This document shows positions 47,401 to 55,670 of a stretch of 64,000 nt of DNA, one piece after another. Every line of letters starts with the position of its first letter. The stretch's first letter is position 1. The position numbers and the translations under genes were made by a program. The DNA is taken from NCBI RefSeq assembly GCF_011578045.1, contig NZ_CP049801.1, positions 1,860,001 through 1,924,000 of the forward strand. The letters are read 5' to 3'. Source of the stretch: Acinetobacter shaoyimingii. GTDB lineage: Bacteria; Pseudomonadota; Gammaproteobacteria; Pseudomonadales; Moraxellaceae. Below the pieces are notes generated by a model. The model did no database searches. It was not told the DNA's origin and was given only the letters and a program-made list of their open reading frames with translations.

Positions 47401-47873
47401 TCATAAACGGTATCAACCAAATAATAGCCTGCTTGAATCAGTCGCATTTTTTGTTGTTCTAAATCGAACTTTTGACCAACTTTTATATCGAAATGCTCAC
47501 CCAATACCCAAGAGGTCGGCGCGACACGTTGTGCCAAGGTTGTACTGGATAATAACAACACACCCTTTTGTGGCATATGAGATAAAATCGATAGACGTTC
47601 AGAAACAATATCTTGATGTGGAGATAAACGATCATAAGGCAAAATTTCCCAATCAGGAAAAATCGTCGGTTTAATTCCGTAAAATTCAAGCTCACTCTCT
47701 AACTGCGACAAATGCTGATTGTTCCGCGCAATCAAAACGAATAATCGGTCTGATTGCTCAGCAATTTCTTTAAACAATAATGCTGCCGATGAACCGAGCA
47801 TATTGCCGATCCAGCGTTTTTCATTAATTTTGAGTTGTTTTAAATTCAGTTGAGAGATTTCTTGTTGGAACAT
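44403..47873 (-). CDS. mfd: Transcription-repair coupling factor Mfd
   Basis: A 1156-residue translocase that removes stalled RNA polymerase at lesions and recruits UvrA. The N-terminal UvrB-like module includes LPYDRLSPHQDIVSERL. The RNA-polymerase-interacting domain follows. The helicase motor has the Walker A GDVGFGKTEVAMRA, the Walker B-like DEEHRFG and GRVGRSHHQAYAYL. The C-terminal TRCF/D7 domain is complete. Length is near E. coli Mfd (1148). Confidence 0.96.
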   Translation of the reverse strand: MFQQEISQLNLKQLKINEKRWIGNMLGSSAALLFKEIAEQSDRLFVLIARNNQHLSQLESELEFYGIKPTIFPDWEILPYDRLSPHQDIVSERLSILSHMPQKGVLLLSSTTLAQRVAPTSWVLGEHFDIKVGQKFDLEQQKMRLIQAGYYLVDTVYDHGEFAVRGSIMDIYASGQDAPIRIDLFDDEIDSLKFFDPETQRTTTKLDNFTVLPAKEFPLKEGRAIFRDRYAETFPTANPKKNPMYQDALEGIASPGLDYYFPLFFTKEAMQTQSLITSYLPSHSVVITDKGVGEELTNYWKEIVRRYEDRRHDLDHPLLAPEEIFLQPNQVLEAINQFSRIIASPEKIDEKSGSINLNTDQPPRLAVDPKHERPFHMVKAYVDSANHPVLLVAESAGRRETLKDSLRSSLGEIPVVENYQQFIQQQYSVAITSAPLERGLLLNDQLTVISENQLYEHRVVQRRRKRQHEVSEEFLVRSLTELSIGAPVVHIDHGVGRYAGLVTLSIDEQDYEFLQLDYADAAKVYVPVTNLHLISRYSGGDPDLAPLHKLGTDAWSKAKRKALEQIHDVAAELLHISARRKAKPGFSFELDQTPYMQFSSGFAYEETLDQANAIEATLADMQLAKPMDRLVCGDVGFGKTEVAMRAAFVAVQNNKQVAVLVPTTLLAQQHFESFKDRFADWPIRIEVLSRFGSNKSHVKTIEDLQDGKVDIVIGTHKILQENVQFKNLGLMIVDEEHRFGVRDKERIKAMRADVDMLTLTATPIPRTLNMAFSGMRDLSIIATPPARRLAVKTFVNEQTDATMKEAILRELLRGGQVYLLHNEVDSIERAAENIRTLVPEARVAVAHGQMRERELEQVMQQFYHKEFNVLVCSTIIETGIDVPNANTIIIERADKLGLAQLHQLRGRVGRSHHQAYAYLMVPSIKGLKGDAEKRLDAIQRASDLGAGFILATEDLEIRGAGELLGEQQSGSMQAIGYSLYMEMLEKATKAIQQGKTPNFDAPLSLTAEINLHMPARIPDEYLGDVHQRLLFYKRISNTDTLEKLDHIRMELIDRFGVPPQQVKQLFSVHQLRIKAEQLGITKIDMSERGGHVEFSPDTPVQAISIIQMMQKQPTYYRMDGGQRLKVMVMLEENEKRIQFAHQILDELLKGLSQQAS

Positions 47874-48000
47874 CTAAATAGCTTCAGGTCTAAAACATAG
47901 GCGATATCTTAACATGTCGACCTGTAGCTGAGCGTGATTTTATCAGCTTTCATTTGTGCATTTTTTATCAAATAAGCTATTTAAAGTATGATGAATAGCG

Positions 48001-48354
48001 TTAATGATCACGGATAAATTGACGATAATATTGATTCAGTTTTTTAACGATCGCCTTGAACTGTTGTAAATTTTCTTCTGTATTGCCCAAACGAGCGACA
48101 AAACGTTGATTCGCAATTTCCAAATCAATTTTTTCATTGATGATCATAGCCTTATCATATAAAGCTTTCAAATCATCAAATGTTTTCAATTTACGGTTTG
48201 AAAAATATTCTAAGCGCTCGGATAATTCATTAACCACTATCCCATCGATAATGTAGCCTTTTTCGGCATCCCATTGGATATTCTGTTCACGTAGATAGAT
48301 TTGCTCTTCCGTTTCTTTATTCGACTTGAATAAACCTACAAATTTATCAAACAT
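48001..48354 (-). CDS. Small helical protein of unknown function
   Basis: A 117-residue soluble protein starting MFDKFVGLFKSNKETEEQIY. It is rich in charged residues and helix-forming sequence, and has no cysteine. A coiled-coil tendency is visible in the last third (NTEENLQQFKAIVKKLNQYY). No family was recognised. It stands upstream of mfd with a 127-base gap. Confidence 0.55.
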   Translation of the reverse strand: MFDKFVGLFKSNKETEEQIYLREQNIQWDAEKGYIIDGIVVNELSERLEYFSNRKLKTFDDLKALYDKAMIINEKIDLEIANQRFVARLGNTEENLQQFKAIVKKLNQYYRQFIRDH

Positions 48355-48482
48355 GCTTTAAAGCCTTAGTACACCATCAATTCATTCATTATAACAAATA
48401 ATTTAAACTGCCAATGGCTCAATGATGCGCTAGAAAATTAAACAATCAACATCTAAGCTATGTTGATTGGTCATTTCATTAA

Positions 48483-49427
48483 CTATTCATCTGTAGATAA
48501 ATCATCTAAAAAATCGACTGTGGGTACAAAAAACAGTGTCCCCGTGGTGGCTGTACTAAAATCCAGTAAACGATCAAGGTGACCCTCAGGACTACCTTTA
48601 AACATATGATTTAACATTTGATGGGTGGTACTAAATTTTCTTGAATATCCAATGAAAAAAGTACCGTATTCATTTTTAGAAGGATTTGAAAATGGCATAT
48701 TAGCACGCATAATTTTCAATTCATTGCCTTCAGCGTCATGGGCTTTGCTGACCACATTATGGGCTGTTGGTGGTTTAACATCATCAGACAACTCAACATC
48801 GTTGAATTTCTTGCGCCCAATGACTTTTTCTTGTTCTTGATCGGTTAAATTACGCCACTTTTCCATATCATGCAGATACTTTTGAATAAATGCATAACTC
48901 CCCCCTTTATAATGAGGATCTTCATCCCCCACCAAAGCATATTCAGCTGCAATTTCAGGCTCAGGATTTTCTGTTCCATCTACGAAACCAATAATCGCAC
49001 GTCCATCAAAATAGCGAAAACCGTGCACTTCATCGATGGAATAGCACGCATCCTGCAATTGCTCTTGAATAATACTGCCTAACTCGTAGCACAATGCTTG
49101 CCGATCCGCTCGGATATGAAACAATAGATCGCCAGGTGTTGAAACAGCTGTATATTTCGGTCCAACTATTTCTTTAAATGTGACCAATTCTCGGGGTATA
49201 AGTTTCGTTGGAAATAATCGGTCCCATGCATTACGGCTAAATCCCAGAGTCGCATTAAAATGACTCTCAGGATAACGATTGTTTAGACTCCGTGTAAGCG
49301 CAGAAAAATTTGCCGCAAAATCAATAATGGTATTCACACACTCTTGATTCTGGTTAATGCCCAATACAATAAACATTGCATTTTCACCAGGACGGCTCAT
49401 TACAGGTTGAATTCTTGTATGCGACAT
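48483..49427 (-). CDS. Dyp-type heme peroxidase (YfeX-like)
   Basis: A 314-residue dye-decolorizing peroxidase. The family GxxDG motif is in IIGFVDGTENPEPE (about 165-178). The C-terminal RANMPFSNPSKNEYGTFFIG and MLNHMFKGSPEGHLDRLL blocks match the YfeX-type subgroup. There is no signal peptide, so it is probably cytosolic. It uses H2O2 with a heme. There is no encapsulin gene nearby. Confidence 0.9.
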   Translation of the reverse strand: MSHTRIQPVMSRPGENAMFIVLGINQNQECVNTIIDFAANFSALTRSLNNRYPESHFNATLGFSRNAWDRLFPTKLIPRELVTFKEIVGPKYTAVSTPGDLLFHIRADRQALCYELGSIIQEQLQDACYSIDEVHGFRYFDGRAIIGFVDGTENPEPEIAAEYALVGDEDPHYKGGSYAFIQKYLHDMEKWRNLTDQEQEKVIGRKKFNDVELSDDVKPPTAHNVVSKAHDAEGNELKIMRANMPFSNPSKNEYGTFFIGYSRKFSTTHQMLNHMFKGSPEGHLDRLLDFSTATTGTLFFVPTVDFLDDLSTDE

Positions 49428-49764
49428 TTTAATTTTCCAACTTTATCTATTTTGACTCTACAACAGCTTCAACGCACTTCTATGACTTCATTCCATACAA
49501 GCAATTGAATCTAAAACTTAAAACCCACAGCTTTAAAGGTGATGATGTTATTTATCAAATGATCTAATGTTCAGAATCATCAAAACCCTCTAAGCATAGA
49601 ATCTCACAACATAAAATAACGCAATAGGAATAAGGAAATGACTGTTCTTTTACAGCATTTTGTAATGTCTGTTGCTAAATAACGCTGATACTTTTATTTT
49701 TCAGTCAATTCGATGACCTCATTCTTGTAGATAGATGAGATCAATCTATTGAATTTACGTGACT
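49428..49764. other. AT-rich gene-free interval
   Basis: A stretch of 337 bases between the Dyp peroxidase and the double thioredoxin-fold gene. A 14-codon frame at about 49638 follows AGGAATAAGGA but is too short to accept. AGATAG/CTATCT-like imperfect repeats near 49730 may help terminate the next gene. I see nothing else. Confidence 0.35.
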
Positions 49765-50550
49765 TTATCCGTACTGCTGATTTAAATACTGAATAATATC
49801 CTTAGACTCGAACATCTTGATACCAGTATTTGGATCAACCAAATAAGGTACTTGGATATCCTGTTTAGGACGATTCATTACCTTTACAACTTGTTCACGT
49901 TTACCACCATTTAAAGGCACATACTTCCCTGGTTTTAATCTTAACAACGCAGGTCCTTGATCTTGCCAACGTTCTTTGGCCACATTATGAAATATAAACG
50001 GTAACTCAAGTTCACTTAATGTCGCTCGAACCACACGAGTATATGGGCTCGCTTCAAACCCCCAAAGCTCTAGCAATGCATCCGGTGCTGGACGATCTAT
50101 AATTTTCTTCTTGATCCATACGCCTCGTGCGCCATTAATGATCGTGCCTGCAAGTGCGACGTACGGTATATTTGGGTATTCACTGTATTTTTGAGGTGTT
50201 TCGCCTGTTTTTCCATAATGTTTAAATAAATGGCGAATAATTTTTTTGGAATGGTAAAGCTGTTCACCCGTATTTTCATCAATGAAAAATGGAAACATTT
50301 GTTTACCACCCAGCTCCTCAACGATTTTTCGATATTTAGTGCCACCTTTCGGACAGGGATACACTTCATAATCTAAATTCAGTGTGGTCAAAACTTCACG
50401 CACACGACGACAAAATGGTGATCCTTCAAACTCGTAAAGCTTTAAAGCTTTTTCAGGTTGCTTTGGAAATGGTGTCCCGTTCGCACCACGCCCACCACCT
50501 GTGATTGATGAAGCCAGTGCTTGAGCCACTTTAATTTGATGAATCACCAT
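49765..50550 (-). CDS. Double thioredoxin-fold (GST N-terminal-like) protein
   Basis: A 261-residue protein with two successive GST-N/glutaredoxin-like domains. The first (about 35-120) has LYEFEGSPFCRRVREVL with a redox-type Cys. The second (about 165-260) has LWGFEASPYTRVVRATL, where the Cys position is Thr. Both end in the SKxIIxxL pattern typical of the fold. There is no GST C-terminal helical domain. Function is unknown. Confidence 0.82.
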   Translation of the reverse strand: MVIHQIKVAQALASSITGGGRGANGTPFPKQPEKALKLYEFEGSPFCRRVREVLTTLNLDYEVYPCPKGGTKYRKIVEELGGKQMFPFFIDENTGEQLYHSKKIIRHLFKHYGKTGETPQKYSEYPNIPYVALAGTIINGARGVWIKKKIIDRPAPDALLELWGFEASPYTRVVRATLSELELPFIFHNVAKERWQDQGPALLRLKPGKYVPLNGGKREQVVKVMNRPKQDIQVPYLVDPNTGIKMFESKDIIQYLNQQYG

Positions 50551-50629
50551 TTTATTGTCCTTTTCTTATTTTTCCGTAGACCTAGATACTTCAACCCATT
50601 GCAATCAATGTATCTATTTATCAATCAAC

Positions 50630-51142
50630 TTACAGATCAACCAATTTTTCTTTTGAAACCACAATGCCATTATTATCGGCATATACATAGTCACCCGATT
50701 GAATAGTTACTCCACCAAAGTGTAATGCGATATCCACCTCACCGATGCCTTTACGATTACTCTTTTGAGGAATTGATGCTAAAGCATGAACGCCTAAGTT
50801 CAATTCAGCAATAGCATCGACATCACGGACACAACCGTAAATAATCACACCATTCCAGTGATTTTTCACTGCTGATTCAGCAATTAAATCGCCCATCAAT
50901 GCACACCGCATAGATGCACCACCATCAACAACTAATACCTTCCCCGTACCATCCGTTGCCAATAACTCTTTTACACGTGAATTATCTTCAAAACATTTCA
51001 CTGTCACCACTTGCCCGCCAAAACTTTTTACAGCGCCATAGCTTTTAAAAAATTTACCATCCATCGATGGAGTTACCACTTGAATCTCTAATTCTGGATG
51101 ATCATCAAGCAAATCACATGTTACAAATGCTGGTGTAGTCAC
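50630..51142 (-). CDS. rraA: RraA-family protein
   Basis: A 170-residue trimeric RraA-fold protein. Conserved blocks are SFGGQVVTVKCFEDN, GKVLVVDGGASMRCAL and IYGCVRDVDAIAEL. In E. coli RraA inhibits RNase E. Relatives are metal-dependent HMG/oxaloacetate-type aldolases that need an Arg-Asp pair. Here GCVRDVD keeps Arg-Asp where E. coli RraA has Arg-Gln, so an enzymatic role remains open. It is alone on its strand between two unrelated genes. Confidence 0.9.
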   Translation of the reverse strand: MTTPAFVTCDLLDDHPELEIQVVTPSMDGKFFKSYGAVKSFGGQVVTVKCFEDNSRVKELLATDGTGKVLVVDGGASMRCALMGDLIAESAVKNHWNGVIIYGCVRDVDAIAELNLGVHALASIPQKSNRKGIGEVDIALHFGGVTIQSGDYVYADNNGIVVSKEKLVDL

Positions 51143-51231
51143 AGTTCAAACTCCTCTTTATTTAAATCCCACTGTTTAAATATGCATTGACGCTAGTATT
51201 CAATCCTTATTACATACATGCATTTGAAGCT

Positions 51232-51897
51232 TTATTTTGCATGCTGAATATACAAGTTATCATAAATCTTCAATGTTTCATTTTGGTTTTGTGCGACCTC
51301 GACCATAGTATGAGCCACTTGCTCAGCTGTCACTGGCTTATATTTGAATGTGTCGGGTACTAAATGCGAAAAACGCTGATATAAACGCTGGGTTAATCCT
51401 TCTAAGGTACGAGATTCTTCACGTTCACCCATCAACAAAGAAGGTTGCAATATAGAAACATAAGCCAGATTTGAATGTTTTAAATGATTTTCCAACTCTC
51501 CTTTGACCTGATTGTAGAAAATTGGAGATCCAGCATTTGCACCCATTGCACTGACCAAAACATAATGCGTTTCTGTTCCTTCGAACAAATCTACAAAGTG
51601 CGCATTAATTTCAAAATCAATATTATAAAAATTGGCTTTTGATCCTGCTTTTTTGATGGTTGTGCCTAAACAGCTAAATGCATGTGTAAAATCTGCAACA
51701 TCTTCATCATTGAGCATTAAAAAGTCTTCAACTTCCAATTGATTGACTTTTGTGTACTGTTTAAGTGATTCATCCTCTTTACGTACAATGGCGAGAATAT
51801 GTTCACACGATTCCACCTGATTGAGTTGTTTGAGCAATTCTTTCCCCACCATACCCGTGGCTCCAATCACCACTGCGCGTTTTATCAATTTAGTCAT
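51232..51897 (-). CDS. NAD(P)-binding Rossmann-fold protein (HTATIP2/YbjT-like)
   Basis: A 221-residue atypical short-chain dehydrogenase. The nucleotide motif VVIGATGMVGKELLKQL is near the N-terminus. HAFSCLGTTIKKAGS and HYVLVSAMGANAGSPIFYNQ (Ser, then Tyr-like-Lys region NQVKGELE) resemble the TIP30/HTATIP2 group. The substrate is unknown. It is divergent from rpsT. Confidence 0.87.
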   Translation of the reverse strand: MTKLIKRAVVIGATGMVGKELLKQLNQVESCEHILAIVRKEDESLKQYTKVNQLEVEDFLMLNDEDVADFTHAFSCLGTTIKKAGSKANFYNIDFEINAHFVDLFEGTETHYVLVSAMGANAGSPIFYNQVKGELENHLKHSNLAYVSILQPSLLMGEREESRTLEGLTQRLYQRFSHLVPDTFKYKPVTAEQVAHTMVEVAQNQNETLKIYDNLYIQHAK

Positions 51898-52110
51898 TTT
51901 TTAATCATTCCGAGTAAGATTCATATAATTTAATGCTTTAAAGTGATTTTATCTGCATCTAAAATGTTGTCAAAGCAAGTCAAGGCTTGACTTTATTCAC
52001 TCATTTAATCACAATATGGCACTTGTTTACGGGCTGGTGATATTCTTCTGAGGAAGATTTCAGAATCAATTTCAGCCCGCCCAGACCAATCTATTTCAAG
52101 GAGTGCACGA

Positions 52111-52377
52111 GTGGCAAACTCTGCTCAAGCAAAAAAACGTGCTCGTCAAAACGTTAAAGCACGTAAACACAACGCTAGCTTACGTTCAATGGTTCGTACA
52201 TATCTTAAACGCACAGTTGCAGCTATTGCTGCTGGTGACTATGCAGCTGCTACTGAAGCTTACAAAACTGCAGTACCTGTAATTGACCGTATGGCTGATA
52301 AAGGCATCATCCATAAAAACAAAGCTGCTCGTCATAAGAGCCGTTTAAATGCACAAGTTAAAGCTTTAGCTAACTAA
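52111..52377 (+). CDS. rpsT: 30S ribosomal protein bS20
   Basis: An 88-residue S20, which begins [20 protein letters not shown], as usual, and is rich in Lys/Arg/Ala. The start is GTG 52111 with AAGGAG (52098-52103) upstream; a non-ATG start is common for rpsT. A possible -35, TTGACT, lies at 51987-51992. It is monocistronic with its own terminator. Confidence 0.98.
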   Translation: MANSAQAKKRARQNVKARKHNASLRSMVRTYLKRTVAAIAAGDYAAATEAYKTAVPVIDRMADKGIIHKNKAARHKSRLNAQVKALAN

Positions 52378-52386
52378 TTTATGCAT

Positions 52387-52418
52387 GATAAAAAAAGCCC
52401 GTTAAGGGCTTTTTTTAT
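52387..52418 (+). terminator. rpsT terminator
   Basis: AAAAAGCCC-GTTAA-GGGCTTTTT with T7 after the stem, 10 bases past the rpsT stop. Confidence 0.92.
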
Positions 52419-52456
52419 ACCTTAAAAAACATTTAGATCCAATCAAAACACAAATA

Positions 52457-52685
52457 TTAAGCAATTAAGCAATTAAGCAATTAAGCAATTAAGCAATTAA
52501 GCAATTAAGCAATTAAGCAATTAAGCAATTAAGCAATTAAGCAATTAAGCAATATAAGCAATTAAGCAATTAAGCAATTAAGCAATTAAGCAATTAAGCA
52601 ATTAAGCAATTAAGCAATTAAGCAATTAAGCAATTAAGCAATTAAGCAATTAAGCAATTAAGCAATTAAGCAATTAAGCAATTAA
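52457..52685. repeat. 28-unit octamer tandem repeat (TTAAGCAA)n
   Basis: Twelve perfect TTAAGCAA units (52457-52552) are followed by one 9-base variant TATAAGCAA (52553-52561). Then come fifteen perfect units (52562-52681) and a partial TTAA. Eight is not a multiple of three, so every frame meets TAA, and the tract is non-coding. It lies between the ends of two convergent genes, rpsT and the histidine-phosphatase gene, so it is not in a promoter of either. The near-perfect copies imply recent slippage expansion. Confidence 0.98.
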
Positions 52686-52735
52686 AAACCATAAACAAAA
52701 TAAAGCATTTAATTTAGCAAAAATTATTTCATTTA

Positions 52736-53464
52736 TTATTGTTGGCGAAAATCCCTAATATTTAGTTCATAACGCACACCACGCCAGATCCATTTTAATT
52801 TGGACTCTAAGAACTCATCCCCTTCAAACCAAACAAATAATCCTTCCATCATGGCTGGCCAATCTGCTTGATCTATGACATTACGACCTGAAATCACCGC
52901 AATAATCGCAGCTAAAATCGTGTCATGGCTCACAGCAAGACTTAATCCATTACAATCTTGAGGATGCGTGTTGTAAATGAGTTCCAATACATCCACTACA
53001 CCAGTGATCGGATGCTTCATGCCCGGCAAGGCATTATTGACAAAACTATTAATAAATCCCAAAGCACCTTGCGCTTTAAAATAAGGTGCAGCTTTTTGAA
53101 TATCGAGCACAAAACTACCCGGTTCAACCAGTAAACCTTGCTCAACAATTTCAATACGATGTGTATTTGGTGCAACCACCGCATCTGCACCCTGAATCAT
53201 CAATGCTGCGGTATCCACACAACGTTGAATAGGACTTGAAATACAATGTTGAATGACACGATCCGATTGCTGAATTAAATAGGCACCCCATTCCTCAGCT
53301 AAATCGCGCCCTTGCTCAGTCAACTGCAAGTCATAACCTGCCAAACCCTGACCATTGACCACTTCACGTAATGAGTGGCGTGTAAATAAAGTGACAGGTG
53401 TTTTTGCATCTGGCAATAAATCGATTGCCTTCAACATACTTTCAGGCAGTAACTTCAGCGACAT
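52736..53464 (-). CDS. Histidine phosphatase superfamily protein
   Basis: A 242-residue protein of the phosphoglycerate-mutase-like fold. The active-site motif is LFTRHSLRE (about residues 26-34), an RHG-like RHS. ISSPIQRCVDTA holds the second Arg. AVSHDT is the late conserved His-Asp. The rest does not identify a substrate. It is downstream of cysQ on the same strand (60 bases). Confidence 0.82.
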   Translation of the reverse strand: MSLKLLPESMLKAIDLLPDAKTPVTLFTRHSLREVVNGQGLAGYDLQLTEQGRDLAEEWGAYLIQQSDRVIQHCISSPIQRCVDTAALMIQGADAVVAPNTHRIEIVEQGLLVEPGSFVLDIQKAAPYFKAQGALGFINSFVNNALPGMKHPITGVVDVLELIYNTHPQDCNGLSLAVSHDTILAAIIAVISGRNVIDQADWPAMMEGLFVWFEGDEFLESKLKWIWRGVRYELNIRDFRQQ

Positions 53465-53524
53465 AGAAGATGTATTAAATCAGCAAATAAAAAACACTAT
53501 ACCACGCACAAAACCGCTTGGACG

Positions 53525-54376
53525 CTAGAAACTGACATTATTCAGCGCTTCTAGTGCTATTTCTTGATTTTCTTTATCCCTAAAAGCAATAAATCCATCA
53601 TTTAAAATGGTCTCACGCTGATTATATGTAAATGGTTCAGCACTTAAACTTACCAATCCCCCACCAATACTTTCAAGCAAACCCTGACCTGAGCTTGTAT
53701 CCCACTCAGATGTTGGATGAAACCGTGGATAAATATCAATTTCACCCTCAAGCATCATACAAAACTTATACGCACTGCCTGCTTCACGACGTATCACTGG
53801 ATTTTCACGTTCTATATATTCGATGTATTGCTGATATTTTGGATTTTTACTGCTATGACTCAGCCCAACTTGTATTGCATCTGTTTCTGCTTCTTTAAAT
53901 TTGCAAAAACGCTCCCATGTCTTTTGAGTAAATGAATATTTATAAGGCAACTCGGTTAAATAACCCAGATACATGACGTGCTCTGTAGGCACAGCAATCA
54001 GTGAAAAAATAGTTTGATTGTTTTCTATTAAACTTAAATTAATGGTGAATTCATCCCGTTCATGGATAAATTCTTTCGTACCATCCAAAGGATCAAGCAT
54101 CCAACATGCTGACCACTGATGGCGCTGTGAATAGTCGCTTTCTTCAGAAATAACTGGAATATCAGGCGTTAATATAGCCAATTGCTCAAGTAAATACTGA
54201 TTCACTTTCAAATCTGCTTGGGTGACAGGTGAATGATCCTGCTTTTCATTAATTTTAAACTCACGCCCAGCACAATAATTTTGGTATTCTTCTAATAGAA
54301 TAATACTTGCATTCGCCAAGATCGGAACCAAACTTTGGATTTGTTGATCTTGAGGTGCTTGAGTTGTAATAAACAT
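53525..54376 (-). CDS. cysQ: 3'(2'),5'-bisphosphate nucleotidase CysQ
   Basis: A 283-residue inositol-monophosphatase-family enzyme that removes the 3' phosphate of PAP in sulfate assimilation. Metal-binding motifs are VISEESDYS, WMLDPLDGTKEFI and SEWDTSSGQGLLESIGG. The DPLDGTKEF block is characteristic of CysQ. It is divergent from the yrfG-like gene by 17 bases. Confidence 0.92.
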   Translation of the reverse strand: MFITTQAPQDQQIQSLVPILANASIILLEEYQNYCAGREFKINEKQDHSPVTQADLKVNQYLLEQLAILTPDIPVISEESDYSQRHQWSACWMLDPLDGTKEFIHERDEFTINLSLIENNQTIFSLIAVPTEHVMYLGYLTELPYKYSFTQKTWERFCKFKEAETDAIQVGLSHSSKNPKYQQYIEYIERENPVIRREAGSAYKFCMMLEGEIDIYPRFHPTSEWDTSSGQGLLESIGGGLVSLSAEPFTYNQRETILNDGFIAFRDKENQEIALEALNNVSF

Positions 54377-54393
54377 GGATAAAACCCTTTTTT

Positions 54394-55098
54394 ATGTCTA
54401 ATTCCGATACGAAACCCATTATCATGTTTGACATGGATGGTACGCTGCTTGACCTTGCTTTCGATGATCTCCTTTGGAATCACAAGCTCCCCGAACGTTA
54501 TGCCCAGACGCATGGTTGCACGCTTGAACAGAGCCAAGCTGAACTTTACAGCTTCTATCAGCAATACAAGCATACACTATGTTGGTATTCATCGAGCTAC
54601 TGGACTGAAAAAATCGGGGTAGATGTTTTACAACTCCAGTATGACTACAAAGATAAAATTCGACCACGATTAGGTTGTTTCGAGTTGTTAGATTACTTAA
54701 AACAAAATGGCTACCGTTGTTGGTTATTGACCAATGCCGATCAAGTCGGCTTAAAGCTCAAACTTGAAACCATTAATTTAACGCCCTATTTTGAAGTCAT
54801 GATCAGTAGCCAAGAAATTGGTCATGCCAAAGAATTTGTTGAATTCTGGCAAATCTTGCAACAAAAGCATCCTTTCGACCCTAAAAATACTATATTTATT
54901 GATGATACCGCCCCTGTGTTACAAGGTGCTGAAAAATTCGGCATTGAAAATTTATTGACCATCACCCAACCTTCTAGTGAGAGTCCTGCACGTCATGCAC
55001 TTGAACTAGAATATCCCGCCCTCAATAATCTCACTGAATTGATTTCTATTTTAGAAAATAAAACGTTTAAGGTAAGCAATGTCAAAACAACAGCTTGA
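54394..55098 (+). CDS. yrfG: HAD-family nucleotidase, YrfG-like
   Basis: A 234-residue HAD hydrolase. FDMDGTLLDLAFDDLLWNHK (residues 12-31) carries the nucleophile Asp, LTNAD is motif II, and TIFIDDTAPVLQGA is the acidic motif IV. The TLCWYSSSYWTEKIGVD segment matches E. coli YrfG, a GMP/IMP 5'-nucleotidase. The neighbour is also shared: yrfG-hslR occurs in E. coli. The gene overlaps the start of hslR by 20 bases. Confidence 0.9.
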   Translation: MSNSDTKPIIMFDMDGTLLDLAFDDLLWNHKLPERYAQTHGCTLEQSQAELYSFYQQYKHTLCWYSSSYWTEKIGVDVLQLQYDYKDKIRPRLGCFELLDYLKQNGYRCWLLTNADQVGLKLKLETINLTPYFEVMISSQEIGHAKEFVEFWQILQQKHPFDPKNTIFIDDTAPVLQGAEKFGIENLLTITQPSSESPARHALELEYPALNNLTELISILENKTFKVSNVKTTA

Positions 55099-55522
55099 AG
55101 CACAAAGCACAGTGTCCATGCGCATCGACAAATGGCTCTGGGCTGCACGTTTTTTCAAAACCCGATCAATAGCAAAAGCGGCCATTGAAGGTGGTAAGGT
55201 ACATATCAATAATGAACGAGTGAAGGTTTCTCGTGAAATTCGTGTTGGCATGGAACTCACGATTCAACAAGGTTTTGAGCGAAAAACCGTCATCATAAAA
55301 GCACTTTCAAGCGTGCGTGGTGGTGCACCCATTGCCCAGCAACTCTATGAAGAAACAGAAGTTAGTATCGCTCGTCGAGAGTTGCTTTCTACACAAAGAA
55401 AATTGCATAATCTTGCTCGACCTGATCATCGACCGAGCAAAAAAGATCGGCGTGATATCAGTAAATTTAGACATGAAAATGATCAACAATTTGACCAACA
55501 TTGGTCTTACAATGATGATTAA
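55079..55522 (+). CDS. hslR: Ribosome-associated heat-shock protein Hsp15
   Basis: A 147-residue S4-domain RNA-binding protein. It has MRIDKWLWAARFFKTRSIAK and GKVHINNERVKVSREIRVGM (about 15-58). Hsp15 rescues stalled 50S subunits that carry peptidyl-tRNA. The C-terminus is strongly basic (PDHRPSKKDRRDISKFRHEN). It starts within the end of yrfG. No hslO follows; recA is next. Confidence 0.93.
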   Translation: MSKQQLEAQSTVSMRIDKWLWAARFFKTRSIAKAAIEGGKVHINNERVKVSREIRVGMELTIQQGFERKTVIIKALSSVRGGAPIAQQLYEETEVSIARRELLSTQRKLHNLARPDHRPSKKDRRDISKFRHENDQQFDQHWSYNDD

Positions 55523-55526
55523 AATT

Positions 55527-55547
55527 ATGCGACAAAACATGTCGCAT
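55527..55547. other. Inverted repeat between hslR and recA
   Basis: ATGCGACA-aaaca-TGTCGCAT is a perfect 8-bp inverted repeat starting five bases after the hslR stop. It has no T-run. It may be a weak terminator or a protein-binding site. No UmuDAb-like operator is seen before recA. Confidence 0.5.
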
Positions 55548-55670
55548 CTGATCAAATAAACATAGAACAGAGCCCGTTTTTCTGTCACTATAAATGCCGT
55601 GGACATGAGACTTAATATAAGACATCCACTTAAGTTATTAGTGATATTACATCGTTTTTGAGGTTACGAG

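Noticed and set aside
49638..49682. 14-codon frame with an AGGAATAAGGA leader
   Set aside because: Very short with no context, and AG-rich sequence by chance is common here.
52457..52685. Octamer tract as a CRISPR array or coding repeat
   Set aside because: There are no spacers between the 8-base units, no cas genes, and stops occur in all frames.
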